From positions 62,001 to 126,000 of the forward strand of contig NZ_CVRP01000003.1 of assembly GCF_001261735.1 (NCBI RefSeq): a stretch of 64,000 nucleotides of DNA, written 5' to 3'. The DNA is from Dysgonomonas sp. BGC7 (GTDB lineage Bacteria; Bacteroidota; Bacteroidia; Bacteroidales; Dysgonomonadaceae). Under the pieces are notes generated by a model. It was not told where the DNA came from. It worked only from the letters and a program-made list of their open reading frames with translations, and ran no database searches. The translations under genes were made by a program, and so were the position numbers. Positions within the stretch are counted from its first letter, which is position 1, and every line of letters begins with the position of its first letter. Shown piece by piece: positions 52,992 to 61,307 of the stretch.

Positions 52992-53882
52992 TTATTTTTC
53001 GGGCAAATATTTGTTCAATAACTTCTTGTAACGTTTATCGCGGCGAATATTGTTAAGATCCTCGTCCGAGTCCATTTTCTTACGGGTAAAGTCGAGCATC
53101 TTGGCAGAATATGAATTATCTTTTATAATTGACTTTTCGAGCCATTTAAAAGATTCATCTTTTTCGTTTATCAACGAATAATAGCATGCCAGATTGTAAG
53201 CTGACGACTGACTACCCAGTTGCTCGGCTCTGAAATACGATTCTTCGAGCTGCTCTCTGTATTTAGGAAAATTCTTTTCGTAGCGTCCTATACTCAGATA
53301 TGCGTATCCTTTGTCGCGCCATGCAGGCATCGAGTTGGGATCGAGCTTCAACACCTCTTCATATTTACCGACACATTCCTTAAAACTATCCACATCTTTT
53401 TTGCTCTTGGCTCTATCCAACAGTGTTGTACCCCAGTTAAGGAAGCTTTCTTTATCTTTAGGATTTAGCTCAATAGCTTTTGCAAACTTATCGAAACTCG
53501 CTGTATATAAACTATCTCCTTTGGTTCTGAAAGCATAATAGGACAGACATACACCCCACGAACCATATACCTGAGCATTTTCAGGGTTGAGCTCGGCGGC
53601 TTTTTCAAACTTGCGCAAACTACTGTCAAGCAATTCTGTACTATCGTTACGTTCGGCATAGCGAGCTATAATAAGTCCCCAGATCATATATATAGCCTCA
53701 TCTTGGGGCTGAAACTGTACAGCCTGCTCAAACAGTGCATTAAATTCGTCGGGCGATCCCCCTTCAGCCTCTCGCTGCACAGCCATAGCCAGCATCGACT
53801 GGGCACGCTGTTGCATATCCTGCGACATAACAGAAAGAACGGACAGCAAACAAAAAGTAAAAAATATAAACAGCTTTTTCAT
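52992..53882 (-). CDS. Secreted TPR-repeat protein
   Basis: 296 residues from MKKLFIFFTFCLLSVLSVMS, giving a signal peptide; an ORF start 37 codons upstream would cross the promoter and the divergent gene's control region, so it was rejected. TPR-like repeats run through most of the protein (FNALFEQAVQFQPQDEAIYM, FEKAAELNPENAQVYGSWGV, FAKAIELNPKDKESFLNWGT, YEEVLKLDPNSMPAWRDKGY). It probably works as a periplasmic scaffold; the partner is unknown. It is divergent from the pirin gene, with mirror-image -7 boxes between them. Confidence 0.85.
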   Translation of the reverse strand: MKKLFIFFTFCLLSVLSVMSQDMQQRAQSMLAMAVQREAEGGSPDEFNALFEQAVQFQPQDEAIYMIWGLIIARYAERNDSTELLDSSLRKFEKAAELNPENAQVYGSWGVCLSYYAFRTKGDSLYTASFDKFAKAIELNPKDKESFLNWGTTLLDRAKSKKDVDSFKECVGKYEEVLKLDPNSMPAWRDKGYAYLSIGRYEKNFPKYREQLEESYFRAEQLGSQSSAYNLACYYSLINEKDESFKWLEKSIIKDNSYSAKMLDFTRKKMDSDEDLNNIRRDKRYKKLLNKYLPEK

Positions 53883-53907
53883 ATACAGATAAGAAGAATT
53901 ATTGAGA

Positions 53908-53935
53908 CAAATGTAGGTAATTTTTCTTACATTTG
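53908..53935. promoter_or_regulatory. Mirror-image divergent -7 boxes (CAAATGTA-N12-TACATTTG)
   Basis: TACATTTG on the minus strand (53908-53915) and on the plus strand (53928-53935), facing outward. They lie 26 bases from the TPR start and 22 bases from the pirin start. The same arrangement, with different middle bases, occurs at 47356-47384. Confidence 0.65.
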
Positions 53936-53957
53936 TTAAAATTAAAACTGTCATAAA

Positions 53958-54980
53958 ATGAAAGTAATCAAAATAGCAAAGATGGGATTTCAATTACCGG
54001 TAAAAAATCCCTTTATCGTATGTTTCCATCACAAAGATCACTTTCCTAAAGGTAATGGAAAAATGGAACCGGCTCATTATCTGGAAAGCAGAAGAATTGG
54101 TGAAGACTTCGATCACAATGCTCCGTGGCGCATGTATTATGGCGACACTATACCCGGATTTCCGGTACACCCACATCGGGGCTTTGAAACCATAACTGTA
54201 GTTACCGAAGGTTTTGCCGACCATTTCGACTCTAAAGGTTCGCACGGAAGGTACGGGCAAGGCGATGTGCAATGGATGACAGCAGGAGCGGGAATACAAC
54301 ATTCGGAAATGTTTCCCGTGCTCAGTGAAACCAAAGACAACCCGATGGAGCTGTTTCAGATATGGCTCAACCTGCCACGAAAAGATAAATTTGCTAAGCC
54401 CGATTATAAAATGTTGTGGCACGAACAGATACCCATAGCCAAAATTGATGACGAAAATAGCAATACTTCTCTCGTAAAAGTAATTGCAGGATCGTGCTAT
54501 GGGGTGAAGTCCCCTGATCCACTGCCTGCATCGTGGGCATACGACAGGAACAACAAAGTGAACATCTGGCTAATAATGATGAATCCCAATGCTGAACTGA
54601 CCATACCAAAGGTTTCTGCATCAACCGGCCGTATGCTTTACTTCTACGAAGGCAACAAAGCTGATATAGAGGGGCAAGGAATGGAGGTAGATCATTTTGC
54701 CGAACTGGATGGCAACGAAGATATACTTATCCGAAACGGCGATACAGAAAGTCGTCTACTGCTACTCGAAGGAGAACCCATACGAGAATCAGTGGCTACC
54801 TATGGCCCGTTTGTGATGAATACGCGCGACGAAATAGAACAAGCCATTTCGGACTACGAGCAAACTCAGTTCGGAGGCTGGCAGTGGGATAGCCCGGGGC
54901 CGGTAAATAAACGTAATGATGGACGATTTGCCAGCTACAACAATGGAGAAAGAATAGAAAAACCCGAAGATTTTACTTAA
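53958..54980 (+). CDS. Pirin-family cupin protein
   Basis: 340 residues, two cupin domains. The pirin metal site is present: H71 and H73 in PVHPHRGFETIT, then H115 and E117 in GAGIQHSEMFP, with spacing as in human pirin. A second cupin-like half follows from about 190, where metal ligands are not obvious. Bacterial pirins variously bind pyruvate dehydrogenase, oxidise quercetin or act as redox sensors, so the specific role is open. An extended C-terminal tail (NKRNDGRFASYNNGERIEKP) is present. It probably shares its mRNA with the nucleotidase 21 bases downstream. Confidence 0.9.
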   Translation: MKVIKIAKMGFQLPVKNPFIVCFHHKDHFPKGNGKMEPAHYLESRRIGEDFDHNAPWRMYYGDTIPGFPVHPHRGFETITVVTEGFADHFDSKGSHGRYGQGDVQWMTAGAGIQHSEMFPVLSETKDNPMELFQIWLNLPRKDKFAKPDYKMLWHEQIPIAKIDDENSNTSLVKVIAGSCYGVKSPDPLPASWAYDRNNKVNIWLIMMNPNAELTIPKVSASTGRMLYFYEGNKADIEGQGMEVDHFAELDGNEDILIRNGDTESRLLLLEGEPIRESVATYGPFVMNTRDEIEQAISDYEQTQFGGWQWDSPGPVNKRNDGRFASYNNGERIEKPEDFT

Positions 54981-55001
54981 ATAAGAAATATATAACAACA
55001 A

Positions 55002-55517
55002 ATGCAACAACTACTTGTGGATATGGATGGTGTGCTGGCAGACGTTTATGCACAGCTATTCAGATACGAAACAGAAGAACTGGGTATAAAACGAACACTG
55101 GCCGATGTGGAAGGCAAGCTTGAATTAGATGCTTTTCGGAACGGAAGAAAATATGTAATGTCGAAAGGCTTTTTCCGCACAGCACCTGTAATGAAAGACA
55201 GTGTAGAGGGATTGAAGATGCTGAATGAGAAATATAAAGTACTCATTGTTTCGTCAGCCACAGAGTTTCCATACAGTCTGGAAGATAAATTATTCTGGCT
55301 CAACGAGCATTTTCCCTTTATCACATGGCAGCAAATGATATTTTGCGGAAAGAAAGACTCGATAAAAGGAGATATAATGCTCGACGACCACCCCAAGAAT
55401 CTAGACTATTTCGATGGTGAAACAATACTGTTTAGCCAACCGCATAATGTAAATGTAGAAAACAGGAAACACAAAAGGGTAAACGATTGGAAGGAAGTAA
55501 TTTCTATATTGGGATAG
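55002..55517 (+). CDS. NT5C-type 5'(3')-deoxyribonucleotidase (HAD superfamily)
   Basis: 171 residues. MQQLLVDMDGVLADVYAQLF contains HAD motif I with D7 and D9, the nucleophile and acid; LIVSSATEFPYSLEDKLFWL (about 80-99) holds the motif II Ser, the Lys in FCGKKDSIKGDIMLDDHPKN is motif III and the two Asp that follow are motif IV. The size and motif spacing match the NT5C family, which removes phosphate from deoxynucleoside monophosphates. The upstream pirin gene is 21 bases away, suggesting an operon. Confidence 0.9.
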   Translation: MQQLLVDMDGVLADVYAQLFRYETEELGIKRTLADVEGKLELDAFRNGRKYVMSKGFFRTAPVMKDSVEGLKMLNEKYKVLIVSSATEFPYSLEDKLFWLNEHFPFITWQQMIFCGKKDSIKGDIMLDDHPKNLDYFDGETILFSQPHNVNVENRKHKRVNDWKEVISILG

Positions 55518-55604
55518 ATATCGCTATACTAACCCCGCTCATTTTTCGTTGATACACATAAAGCAAGATAATTGTACCCTCTAGTGGATAAGAAATGCCG
55601 ACTT

Positions 55605-56543
55605 ATGCAGCAGACAGGATTTCTCTTTTTACTGATCCTTATATTTACTGTTGCACCTGTATATGGTCAGGTGGATAGTTCGTATGTCCGCTTCTACGAA
55701 CACGAATCGTCTATCCGCCCCTATTTTTCGGACAAGTACACATCTCTGATCCACAATCTGGGCGACAATGACGAAGCCATCTATCGTCCCAATGCCCCCT
55801 TCGGTATAGGTTTGGGCGTATCTTACAAAAACTATTCTATCAGTGGAGGATACGGGTTCGACTTTATGCGCGACAAAAAAAAAGGAAAAACAAAGTCGCT
55901 CGATTTCCAATACCATTACTATGGACGCAGATTTGTTACCGACATATTTTTTCAACGATACAAGGGGCTATATACCGAACCCAAAGAGGGAGAATATAAT
56001 TTCTATTCGGATATAAAACTTGTGCAGTACGGAGCCTTTTCTCAATACATATTCAATGGAAATAAATTCTCGTATCAGGCAGCATACGATCAGAACGAGA
56101 AGCAAATAAAATCGGCTGGCAGCTTTCTATTGGGTGGCGGTATATATTTTAATAAGGCCGAATCGGCAGGATCACTTATGTTCAATAATGACTATAAGAT
56201 AAAAAACTTCCAATTTGGTGTCAGTGCAGGTTATGCATACACATGGGTTATAAACAAATACGTTTATCTGTCCGGTTCCATGTCTTTTGGCATCAACGTA
56301 GGCGCAAAAGGTTTTGACCGTTTCGGCAAAGACCGTTTGGAAGTATATCCAACTATGTTTCCTCGTTTTTCGGCAGGCTACGACCGCAACGACTGGTCGA
56401 TCGGATTATCGGCAATTAACAATGTGGTATATATCATTTATTCCAAAGAGAATGAAATGATGTTCAACACCGGAGCCATACAGCTGAGTTTCGTCAAACG
56501 GTTTACCACGTTGCCGGGCTTTCTCCAAAAACGAAAACGGTGA
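55605..56543 (+). CDS. DUF4421 outer-membrane-like protein
   Basis: 312 residues from MQQTGFLFLLILIFTVAPVY at 55605, a signal peptide; a TTG start 33 bases upstream is possible but would add a charged leader. The body is made of alternating beta strands ending in aromatic residues (YSISGGYGFDFM, FQYHYYGRRFVTDIFFQRYK, FQFGVSAGYAYTWVINKYVY), typical of an outer-membrane beta barrel, and matches DUF4421 of Bacteroidetes. The function is not known. It is convergent with the DUF4890 gene, 39 bases between stops. Confidence 0.82.
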   Translation: MQQTGFLFLLILIFTVAPVYGQVDSSYVRFYEHESSIRPYFSDKYTSLIHNLGDNDEAIYRPNAPFGIGLGVSYKNYSISGGYGFDFMRDKKKGKTKSLDFQYHYYGRRFVTDIFFQRYKGLYTEPKEGEYNFYSDIKLVQYGAFSQYIFNGNKFSYQAAYDQNEKQIKSAGSFLLGGGIYFNKAESAGSLMFNNDYKIKNFQFGVSAGYAYTWVINKYVYLSGSMSFGINVGAKGFDRFGKDRLEVYPTMFPRFSAGYDRNDWSIGLSAINNVVYIIYSKENEMMFNTGAIQLSFVKRFTTLPGFLQKRKR

Positions 56544-56582
56544 AAGACTCCCGTCTTCCACCGTCCCAACCAATCGTTTTTG

Positions 56583-56951
56583 TTACCTTTGTCTCCGGCT
56601 ATTACCTTTCATTTTGTCTTGATTGTCAGATATATGTTTATCTAATTTCTTCTGTTGCTCTGCGGTCAGTACTTCCTTTATTGCAGCTATTCTCTCGCCC
56701 TGAAGTTTCTGAAACTCCGCCATCCGTTTTTCTCTATCGGCATTCTCTGTATTTTTTGCATCAGCATTGGCATATTTCAAATTAATTTCATACACCTTGT
56801 CTTTTTGCTCCTGAGTCAGGCTAAGTTCTTTTACCAGAGTTTCGGTCTGCCGTTTGGCACGTTCTTCGGGAGTAGCTCTTTGTCGTTGCTGAGCCATTGC
56901 TCCGCTAGTGATCATCATCACAGCCATTAAGAATAAAATTAGTTTTTTCAT
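56583..56951 (-). CDS. Periplasmic DUF4890 protein, Spy/CpxP-like
   Basis: 122 residues with signal peptide MKKLILFLMAVMMITSGAMA. The mature part is helical and highly charged: two segments, LVKELSLTQEQKDKVYEINL and IAAIKEVLTAEQQKKLDKHI, show the L-T-x-x-Q pattern also seen in Spy and CpxP, which are ATP-independent periplasmic chaperones or stress sensors. A role in envelope stress is likely but unproven. It stands alone. Confidence 0.85.
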   Translation of the reverse strand: MKKLILFLMAVMMITSGAMAQQRQRATPEERAKRQTETLVKELSLTQEQKDKVYEINLKYANADAKNTENADREKRMAEFQKLQGERIAAIKEVLTAEQQKKLDKHISDNQDKMKGNSRRQR

Positions 56952-57063
56952 GCTTTTTTTTGATTATTATTAAAGTCTCCGTATAATTAAGACTAGAATA
57001 AGAGGAAAAAGTAAAATCAGAAAAGCATATTTTTATAGTTAATTATTGTTAACCCAATTAAAC

Positions 57064-57567
57064 CTATCCCAATCGCAACTTGTCTCTGAATTTTTCAAGC
57101 TCATCCTTTGTCTTGCTATCGGCTACTGTAACCATAAAAGGCACGTCTAAACGGTTTTCCTGATCGTTGCTTATCGAATTAAGTTCGAGCAAGCGACTAA
57201 CAAAACTAGAATTATATGCTCCTATAATAGCGCCCTCTGTCTGATTTTGACAAATAGTATCCAGTATATGCTGTGCAGCACCTTTCATATCGTCCGACTT
57301 GAGATAAGTCCTGAATATAGACTCATTGATATTACAATAGACACACAGACCGGCAAGCGTGTATGGTCTGGTTACAGGTATTTCGACAATTTCACCTTTA
57401 CGATCACCCGATCGCTGCAATTCCTTTTTTGTCCATGGATTGTCTTCGCACCATGCAAAATATTCGAAAGCAGCCGACAAGAACGCATCAGGGTCTTTGT
57501 AATCTTTTATCGTTTGTACAAACTTCTTTTTTCGGCTACTGCATCTTTTATTCTTTTCGCTCTGCAT
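57064..57567 (-). CDS. Terminase small-subunit-like (DNA-packaging gp3-type) protein
   Basis: 167 residues, basic at the N-terminus (RCSSRKKKF). Residues 22-140 read like small terminase subunits of Bacteroidales phages: DPDAFLSAAFEYFAWCEDNP, RPYTLAGLCVYCNINESIFR (a helix-turn-helix-like stretch) and ILDTICQNQTEGAIIGAYNS. The C-terminus is amphipathic (TKDELEKFRDKLRLG). No large terminase, portal or capsid genes are near, so this is a stray or domesticated phage gene or part of a small satellite. It overlaps the upstream gene (TAATG), the third cistron of the island. Confidence 0.7.
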   Translation of the reverse strand: MQSEKNKRCSSRKKKFVQTIKDYKDPDAFLSAAFEYFAWCEDNPWTKKELQRSGDRKGEIVEIPVTRPYTLAGLCVYCNINESIFRTYLKSDDMKGAAQHILDTICQNQTEGAIIGAYNSSFVSRLLELNSISNDQENRLDVPFMVTVADSKTKDELEKFRDKLRLG

Positions 57568-57836
57568 TATTCTTTTATTTTTCGTCCTGATTTTTTCTTC
57601 TTTACGCCTGTTGAAGTGCTCTTTACAGAGGGTATGTTTTCCTCATTTTGGTCTTCGAGCCATTTTCTGAGTTCTCTCACTTTGCGAATAAGGCAACTGG
57701 CACACGACTGGGGAGTCTCATTTTTATCAAACACTCTGTTCGCTACATCATATATCTTACTCATGGAGTAACGATGAGTTTTATCTACTTCGGCCAATAA
57801 CTGCTCTACTTCTGATTTTAATTCAATTTTACTCAT
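57567..57836 (-). CDS. Small charged protein of the phage-like island
   Basis: 89 residues, not recognised. It is helical, with a basic Lys-rich tail (TGVKKKKSGRKIKE) typical of DNA- or RNA-binding proteins, and one C-A-S-C pair (about 45-48). Its ATG is the last of a tandem repeat array, and its stop overlaps the start of the terminase-like gene, so its translation is coupled on both sides. The role is unknown; a DNA-binding partner of the terminase-like protein is a reasonable guess. Confidence 0.65.
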   Translation of the reverse strand: MSKIELKSEVEQLLAEVDKTHRYSMSKIYDVANRVFDKNETPQSCASCLIRKVRELRKWLEDQNEENIPSVKSTSTGVKKKKSGRKIKE

Positions 57837-57910
57837 TTTATTATCATTTTATTATCATTTTATTATCATTTTATTATCATTTTATTATCATTTTATTATC
57901 ATTTTATTAT
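57834..57910 (-). repeat. Seven 11-base tandem repeats forming overlapping minigenes
   Basis: Seven perfect copies of CATTTTATTAT on the plus strand. On the minus strand, the coding strand of the island, each unit supplies an ATG, then ATA-ATA-AAA, then TGA overlapping the next ATG. The array starts inside the last five codons of the membrane-protein gene and its last ATG is the start of the 89-residue gene; five complete M-I-I-K minigenes lie between. Confidence 0.9.
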
Positions 57911-58166
57911 CTATATATTTAAGTACAAAAAATACTGCGAACGACAAAATAAACCCAATATAAAATACCAATTCGCAAGTTAAGACCAATGCACACACAG
58001 CTGACAAACACCACATTATATGGAACGACAGACACGGGCGGCAGTTGAAAGGTTTACAATCGAGGGCGGAAAACAATTCGGGCAAATGCAATGAAAGGAA
58101 GCTACCCCAATAAACAGAAGCCGAAATGATAATTGCAAGTATCACAAAGATTGAAAATGTATCCAT
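57888..58166 (-). CDS. Small membrane protein of the phage-like island
   Basis: 92 residues with about three hydrophobic segments (6-24, 46-62, 65-85), and cysteines in LDCKPFNCRPCLSFH (about 35-49). It is not recognised; size and topology recall holins or small ion channels, but nothing supports either firmly. Its last residues, NKMIIK, are encoded by the first copy of the downstream 11-base repeat, and its TGA overlaps the following minigene ATG. It is the first gene of the island; no promoter consensus was seen upstream. Confidence 0.6.
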   Translation of the reverse strand: MDTFSIFVILAIIISASVYWGSFLSLHLPELFSALDCKPFNCRPCLSFHIMWCLSAVCALVLTCELVFYIGFILSFAVFFVLKYIDNKMIIK

Positions 58167-58250
58167 ACCGCGTTTTTACAGTATAGATAAATTAATTGCA
58201 AAATCTTTATTCTTATTTTAACTTTCAGATAATATCCATTCTCTTTTTCC

Positions 58251-58258
58251 TATCTTTA
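58251..58258 (+). promoter_or_regulatory. Variant -7 box TATCTTTA before the fucosidase gene
   Basis: Same variant as at 12765, 31815 and 41066; 26 bases before the ATG at 58285. A TTTC lies 24 bases upstream, so the -33 match is weak. Confidence 0.45.
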
Positions 58259-58284
58259 TAGGCATTAACCCCAAAAACAAGACT

Positions 58285-59589
58285 ATGAAAAAAACATTTG
58301 TGTATTTGTTTATATTATTATTTATCTGTGTCAATACGAAAGGTCAGACCGCTAAAGCTCCGGACACAAAATGGTTCGAAGACGCACGTTTTGGTTTGTT
58401 TATACACTTTGGGCCTTATAGCGTGCTGGGAGCAGGAGAATGGATTATGAACAATCGCCCTGTGAAATGTAACGACTATATGCGGTTGCAACAACTATTC
58501 AACCCTCAGGCATTCGATGCCAAAGAGTGGGTAAGAATAGCCAAAGAAGCAGGGATGAAGTATATAAATTTCACATCGCGACACCACGACGGATTCAGCA
58601 ACTGGAATACCCAGCAATCGTACTGGAACATAATGAACACCCCTTACGGAAAAGACATTGTAAAACAGCTATCCGACGAATGCGAGAAAGAGGGGATAAA
58701 GCTGGTTCTCTATTATTCGCTTATCGACTGGATGCGTAGCGACTACCAATACGAAACAGGACGTACGGGCAAAGGAACAGGCCGCACAGAGAAAAGCAAC
58801 TGGCCGTCATACATCAACTTTATGAAAGCACAGCTGACCGAGCTGCTCACCAATTATAATGTGGCGGGCGTTTGGTTCGATGGACACTGGGATCAGACAG
58901 AAGACAAGAACAGAACAAACCACGCGACGTATGTCGATTGGCACTATCCCGAAATATACGAACTCATTCATAGTATTCGCCCCGAATGTCTGATAGCAAA
59001 CAATCACCACTTACCTCCGCTTCAGGGCGAAAGTTATCAGGTATTTGAACGTGATGTACCCGGCGAAAACGAGGCAGGATATAGCGGACAGGCAGTATCA
59101 CACCTCCCTCTCGAAACCTGTCAGACAATATCTGCTTCGTGGGGCTTCAACATCACCGACGATAAATTTAAGTCCACAAAAGAACTGCTACATCTTCTTA
59201 TCCGCACAGCCGGCACAGGAGCCAATCTGCTGCTCAATGTAGGTCCTATGCCAAACGGAGTGATTCAACCCGAGTGCGTTAGCCGACTACAACAAATGGG
59301 CGAATGGCTCAACAAGTATGGCTATACTATCTACGAAACTCAACAAGGTTTTGTAAAACCTCAGACGTGGGGAGCATCTACCAAAAAAGGAAATGTGTAC
59401 TATCTGCATATTTTGAATAAAGAAACTGAGAATATAGAACTTAATATTCCAAATATAAAATCGGCAAAATGGATAAATGTAGATTCGCAACTGGCATGGA
59501 AAAAAGACAAAAAAACGGGTAACGTCAACTTCACTATCGAAGGCAATCTGGACGATACAGATTCGATAATAGAAATAGTGCTGAAATAG
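58285..59589 (+). CDS. GH29 alpha-L-fucosidase
   Basis: 434 residues with signal peptide MKKTFVYLFILLFICVNTKG. The GH29 barrel is evident: ARFGLFIHFGPYSVLGAGEW (about 34-53), KYINFTSRHHDGFSNWNTQQ (about 92-111), and the nucleophile Asp near residue 199 in VAGVWFDGHWDQ. A shorter beta domain completes the C-terminus (about 350-434). It removes terminal fucose from host or plant glycans in the periplasm or on the surface. It is not part of a visible polysaccharide utilisation locus: no SusC/D genes adjoin. Confidence 0.92.
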   Translation: MKKTFVYLFILLFICVNTKGQTAKAPDTKWFEDARFGLFIHFGPYSVLGAGEWIMNNRPVKCNDYMRLQQLFNPQAFDAKEWVRIAKEAGMKYINFTSRHHDGFSNWNTQQSYWNIMNTPYGKDIVKQLSDECEKEGIKLVLYYSLIDWMRSDYQYETGRTGKGTGRTEKSNWPSYINFMKAQLTELLTNYNVAGVWFDGHWDQTEDKNRTNHATYVDWHYPEIYELIHSIRPECLIANNHHLPPLQGESYQVFERDVPGENEAGYSGQAVSHLPLETCQTISASWGFNITDDKFKSTKELLHLLIRTAGTGANLLLNVGPMPNGVIQPECVSRLQQMGEWLNKYGYTIYETQQGFVKPQTWGASTKKGNVYYLHILNKETENIELNIPNIKSAKWINVDSQLAWKKDKKTGNVNFTIEGNLDDTDSIIEIVLK

Positions 59590-59903
59590 TTAAAAAACTA
59601 TTCCGGTAAAAGAATATTGAGTTAAAATAGCAGTAAAAGAATAAGATCTAAAATCAAAAAAACATTTAGCAACAAATAAAATGGCAAAAATAAATATTTT
59701 TGCCATTTTATATAACATATTAGCAGTAAACAGATTTACTTTTAGATCTAAATGTTTATTCTGTGAAAAAATCGCACAATTATGTTAATTAACAAAATGC
59801 CTGTGAACATATTTAGCCATTTGGTAGTTTATATGGCATATAGTTTTGTAAAGTTTGTGTTAAGGTTTTAGGGAAGTCTGCGACGAGATGTTGCGGACTT
59901 TTT
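59590..59903. other. 314-base intergenic region with two hairpins
   Basis: Contains the fucosidase terminator (59677-59710), a TAGTTTTG box (59841-59848, plus) and a second terminator (59874-59905). The stretch between the two hairpins encodes no protein and may hold a short RNA. Confidence 0.45.
59677..59710 (+). terminator. Hairpin terminator after the fucosidase gene
   Basis: TAAAATGGCAAAAATA / TATTTTTGCCATTTTA, 16 perfect pairs, very small loop; AT-rich but long. Confidence 0.7.
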
Positions 59904-59905
59904 TT
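59874..59905 (+). terminator. Second, orphan intrinsic terminator
   Basis: AAGTCTGC / GCGGACTT, eight pairs including one G-U, 11-base loop, followed by a T run on the plus strand only. It is pointed at no visible protein gene. Confidence 0.65.
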
Positions 59906-61307
59906 ATTTGAATACTTTTTGAAACAAATTGAGCAAAGGCCCTGTCATAAATGTAGTAACCAATGCCATAATCACCATCATTGCAAAAATTTCAGCATTC
60001 AATATACCCAAGTCGTACCCTATATTGAGCACTATGAGCTCCATAAGCCCTCGGGTATTCATCAAAGCCCCTATACTAAGACTATCTTTCCAGCTTTGCC
60101 CTACAAAACGGGCTGCAACACTACTACCTACAAATTTGCCAAGAGTAGCCACAACGATAATAATACCTGTAACCAGCCACAGCGAACCATCGTTGAGTAA
60201 GCCTATCTCGGTACGCAAACCTGTGATAACAAAGAAAAGAGGAAGAAGAAGCACCAACGCCACATCTTCTATTTTTTCTATAAACATGCTTCTGAATTTA
60301 CTGCTATGAGGCATAACAGCCCCAGCCATGAATGCTCCGAAAAGAGCATGTATTCCTATCACCTCGGTAGTGTAAGACGATACCAGAAGAACCAGAAAGA
60401 ATACGGCTACTATCGACTTCCATCCCGCCTTGCCTGTCTCATACCTCAATGCCAGCTTTTTAAGAAATGGACGTACAAGCTTTATCATCAAAATCACATA
60501 TGCCACTGCCAGCAGAATGGTATAAACCGAACTTACCACAGATCCCGCTTTCACTATGGCAATTACCACTGCCAGCAAGCACCATGCTGTAATGTCGTCT
60601 GCTGCCGCACAAGTGATGACAATAGCACCCAAGCGGGTTTTGTGAATATTCCGTTCCTGAATTATTCGAGCCAGCACAGGAAATGCGGTTATACTCATTG
60701 ATATACCGAGAAACAGCCCGAACGAAGAAAAAGGAACGCCTGCGGGAGCAAACGAAGAGTAGATAAAATAAGCTAACGCAACCCCGGAAGCAAACGGAAC
60801 AATAATACTCGCATGACTGATAACAACTGCTTCGTGGGCTTTATTTTTCAAAACGCCTATATCGAGATCCATACCAACAATAAACATGAACAGCACCAAC
60901 CCTATCTGGCTAAGTACTTGCAGATTGCTCAACGACTGAGGTGCAAACAAAAATGAAGAGACTTCGGGAAAATAGAGCCCAAGCAACGATGGTCCTAAAG
61001 CAATACCGGCTATGATTTCGCCGATAACCATAGGTTGCCCCATCTTCTTAAACAACAACCCGAAAATACGGGAAACTGCAATTATAGAAATCACCTGAAG
61101 GAGTAAAAGAGCAGCCGGATGATGAAAATTTTCGGTAAATGAATTCAAAAATTGTTGGAACGAATTTTCCGCCGATACATTCAACACTATTTCGCGTCCT
61201 TGTTCCAACTGTTTACCAACGTCTATAATCCAGTACATAGCCGCAGAAAATCCTCCTATAATCAGTATATAAAAGAATACTGTCTTAAATTTTTTTATAA
61301 AAACCAT
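59904..61307 (-). CDS. CPA2-family cation:proton antiporter
   Basis: 467 residues, about 13 transmembrane helices. KKMGQPMVIGEIIAGIALGP (about 86-105) and FLFAPQSLSNLQVLSQIGLV are the opening pore-domain signatures of Na+/H+ exchanger family 2; LGAIVITCAAADDITAWCLL (about 222-241) holds the paired Asp of the ion site, and ALMNTRGLMELIVLNIGYDL (about 411-430) the late conserved helix. No RCK/TrkA domain follows, so it is the short form. It probably exchanges Na+ or K+ for protons. A leader hairpin lies upstream. Confidence 0.93.
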   Translation of the reverse strand: MVFIKKFKTVFFYILIIGGFSAAMYWIIDVGKQLEQGREIVLNVSAENSFQQFLNSFTENFHHPAALLLLQVISIIAVSRIFGLLFKKMGQPMVIGEIIAGIALGPSLLGLYFPEVSSFLFAPQSLSNLQVLSQIGLVLFMFIVGMDLDIGVLKNKAHEAVVISHASIIVPFASGVALAYFIYSSFAPAGVPFSSFGLFLGISMSITAFPVLARIIQERNIHKTRLGAIVITCAAADDITAWCLLAVVIAIVKAGSVVSSVYTILLAVAYVILMIKLVRPFLKKLALRYETGKAGWKSIVAVFFLVLLVSSYTTEVIGIHALFGAFMAGAVMPHSSKFRSMFIEKIEDVALVLLLPLFFVITGLRTEIGLLNDGSLWLVTGIIIVVATLGKFVGSSVAARFVGQSWKDSLSIGALMNTRGLMELIVLNIGYDLGILNAEIFAMMVIMALVTTFMTGPLLNLFQKVFK

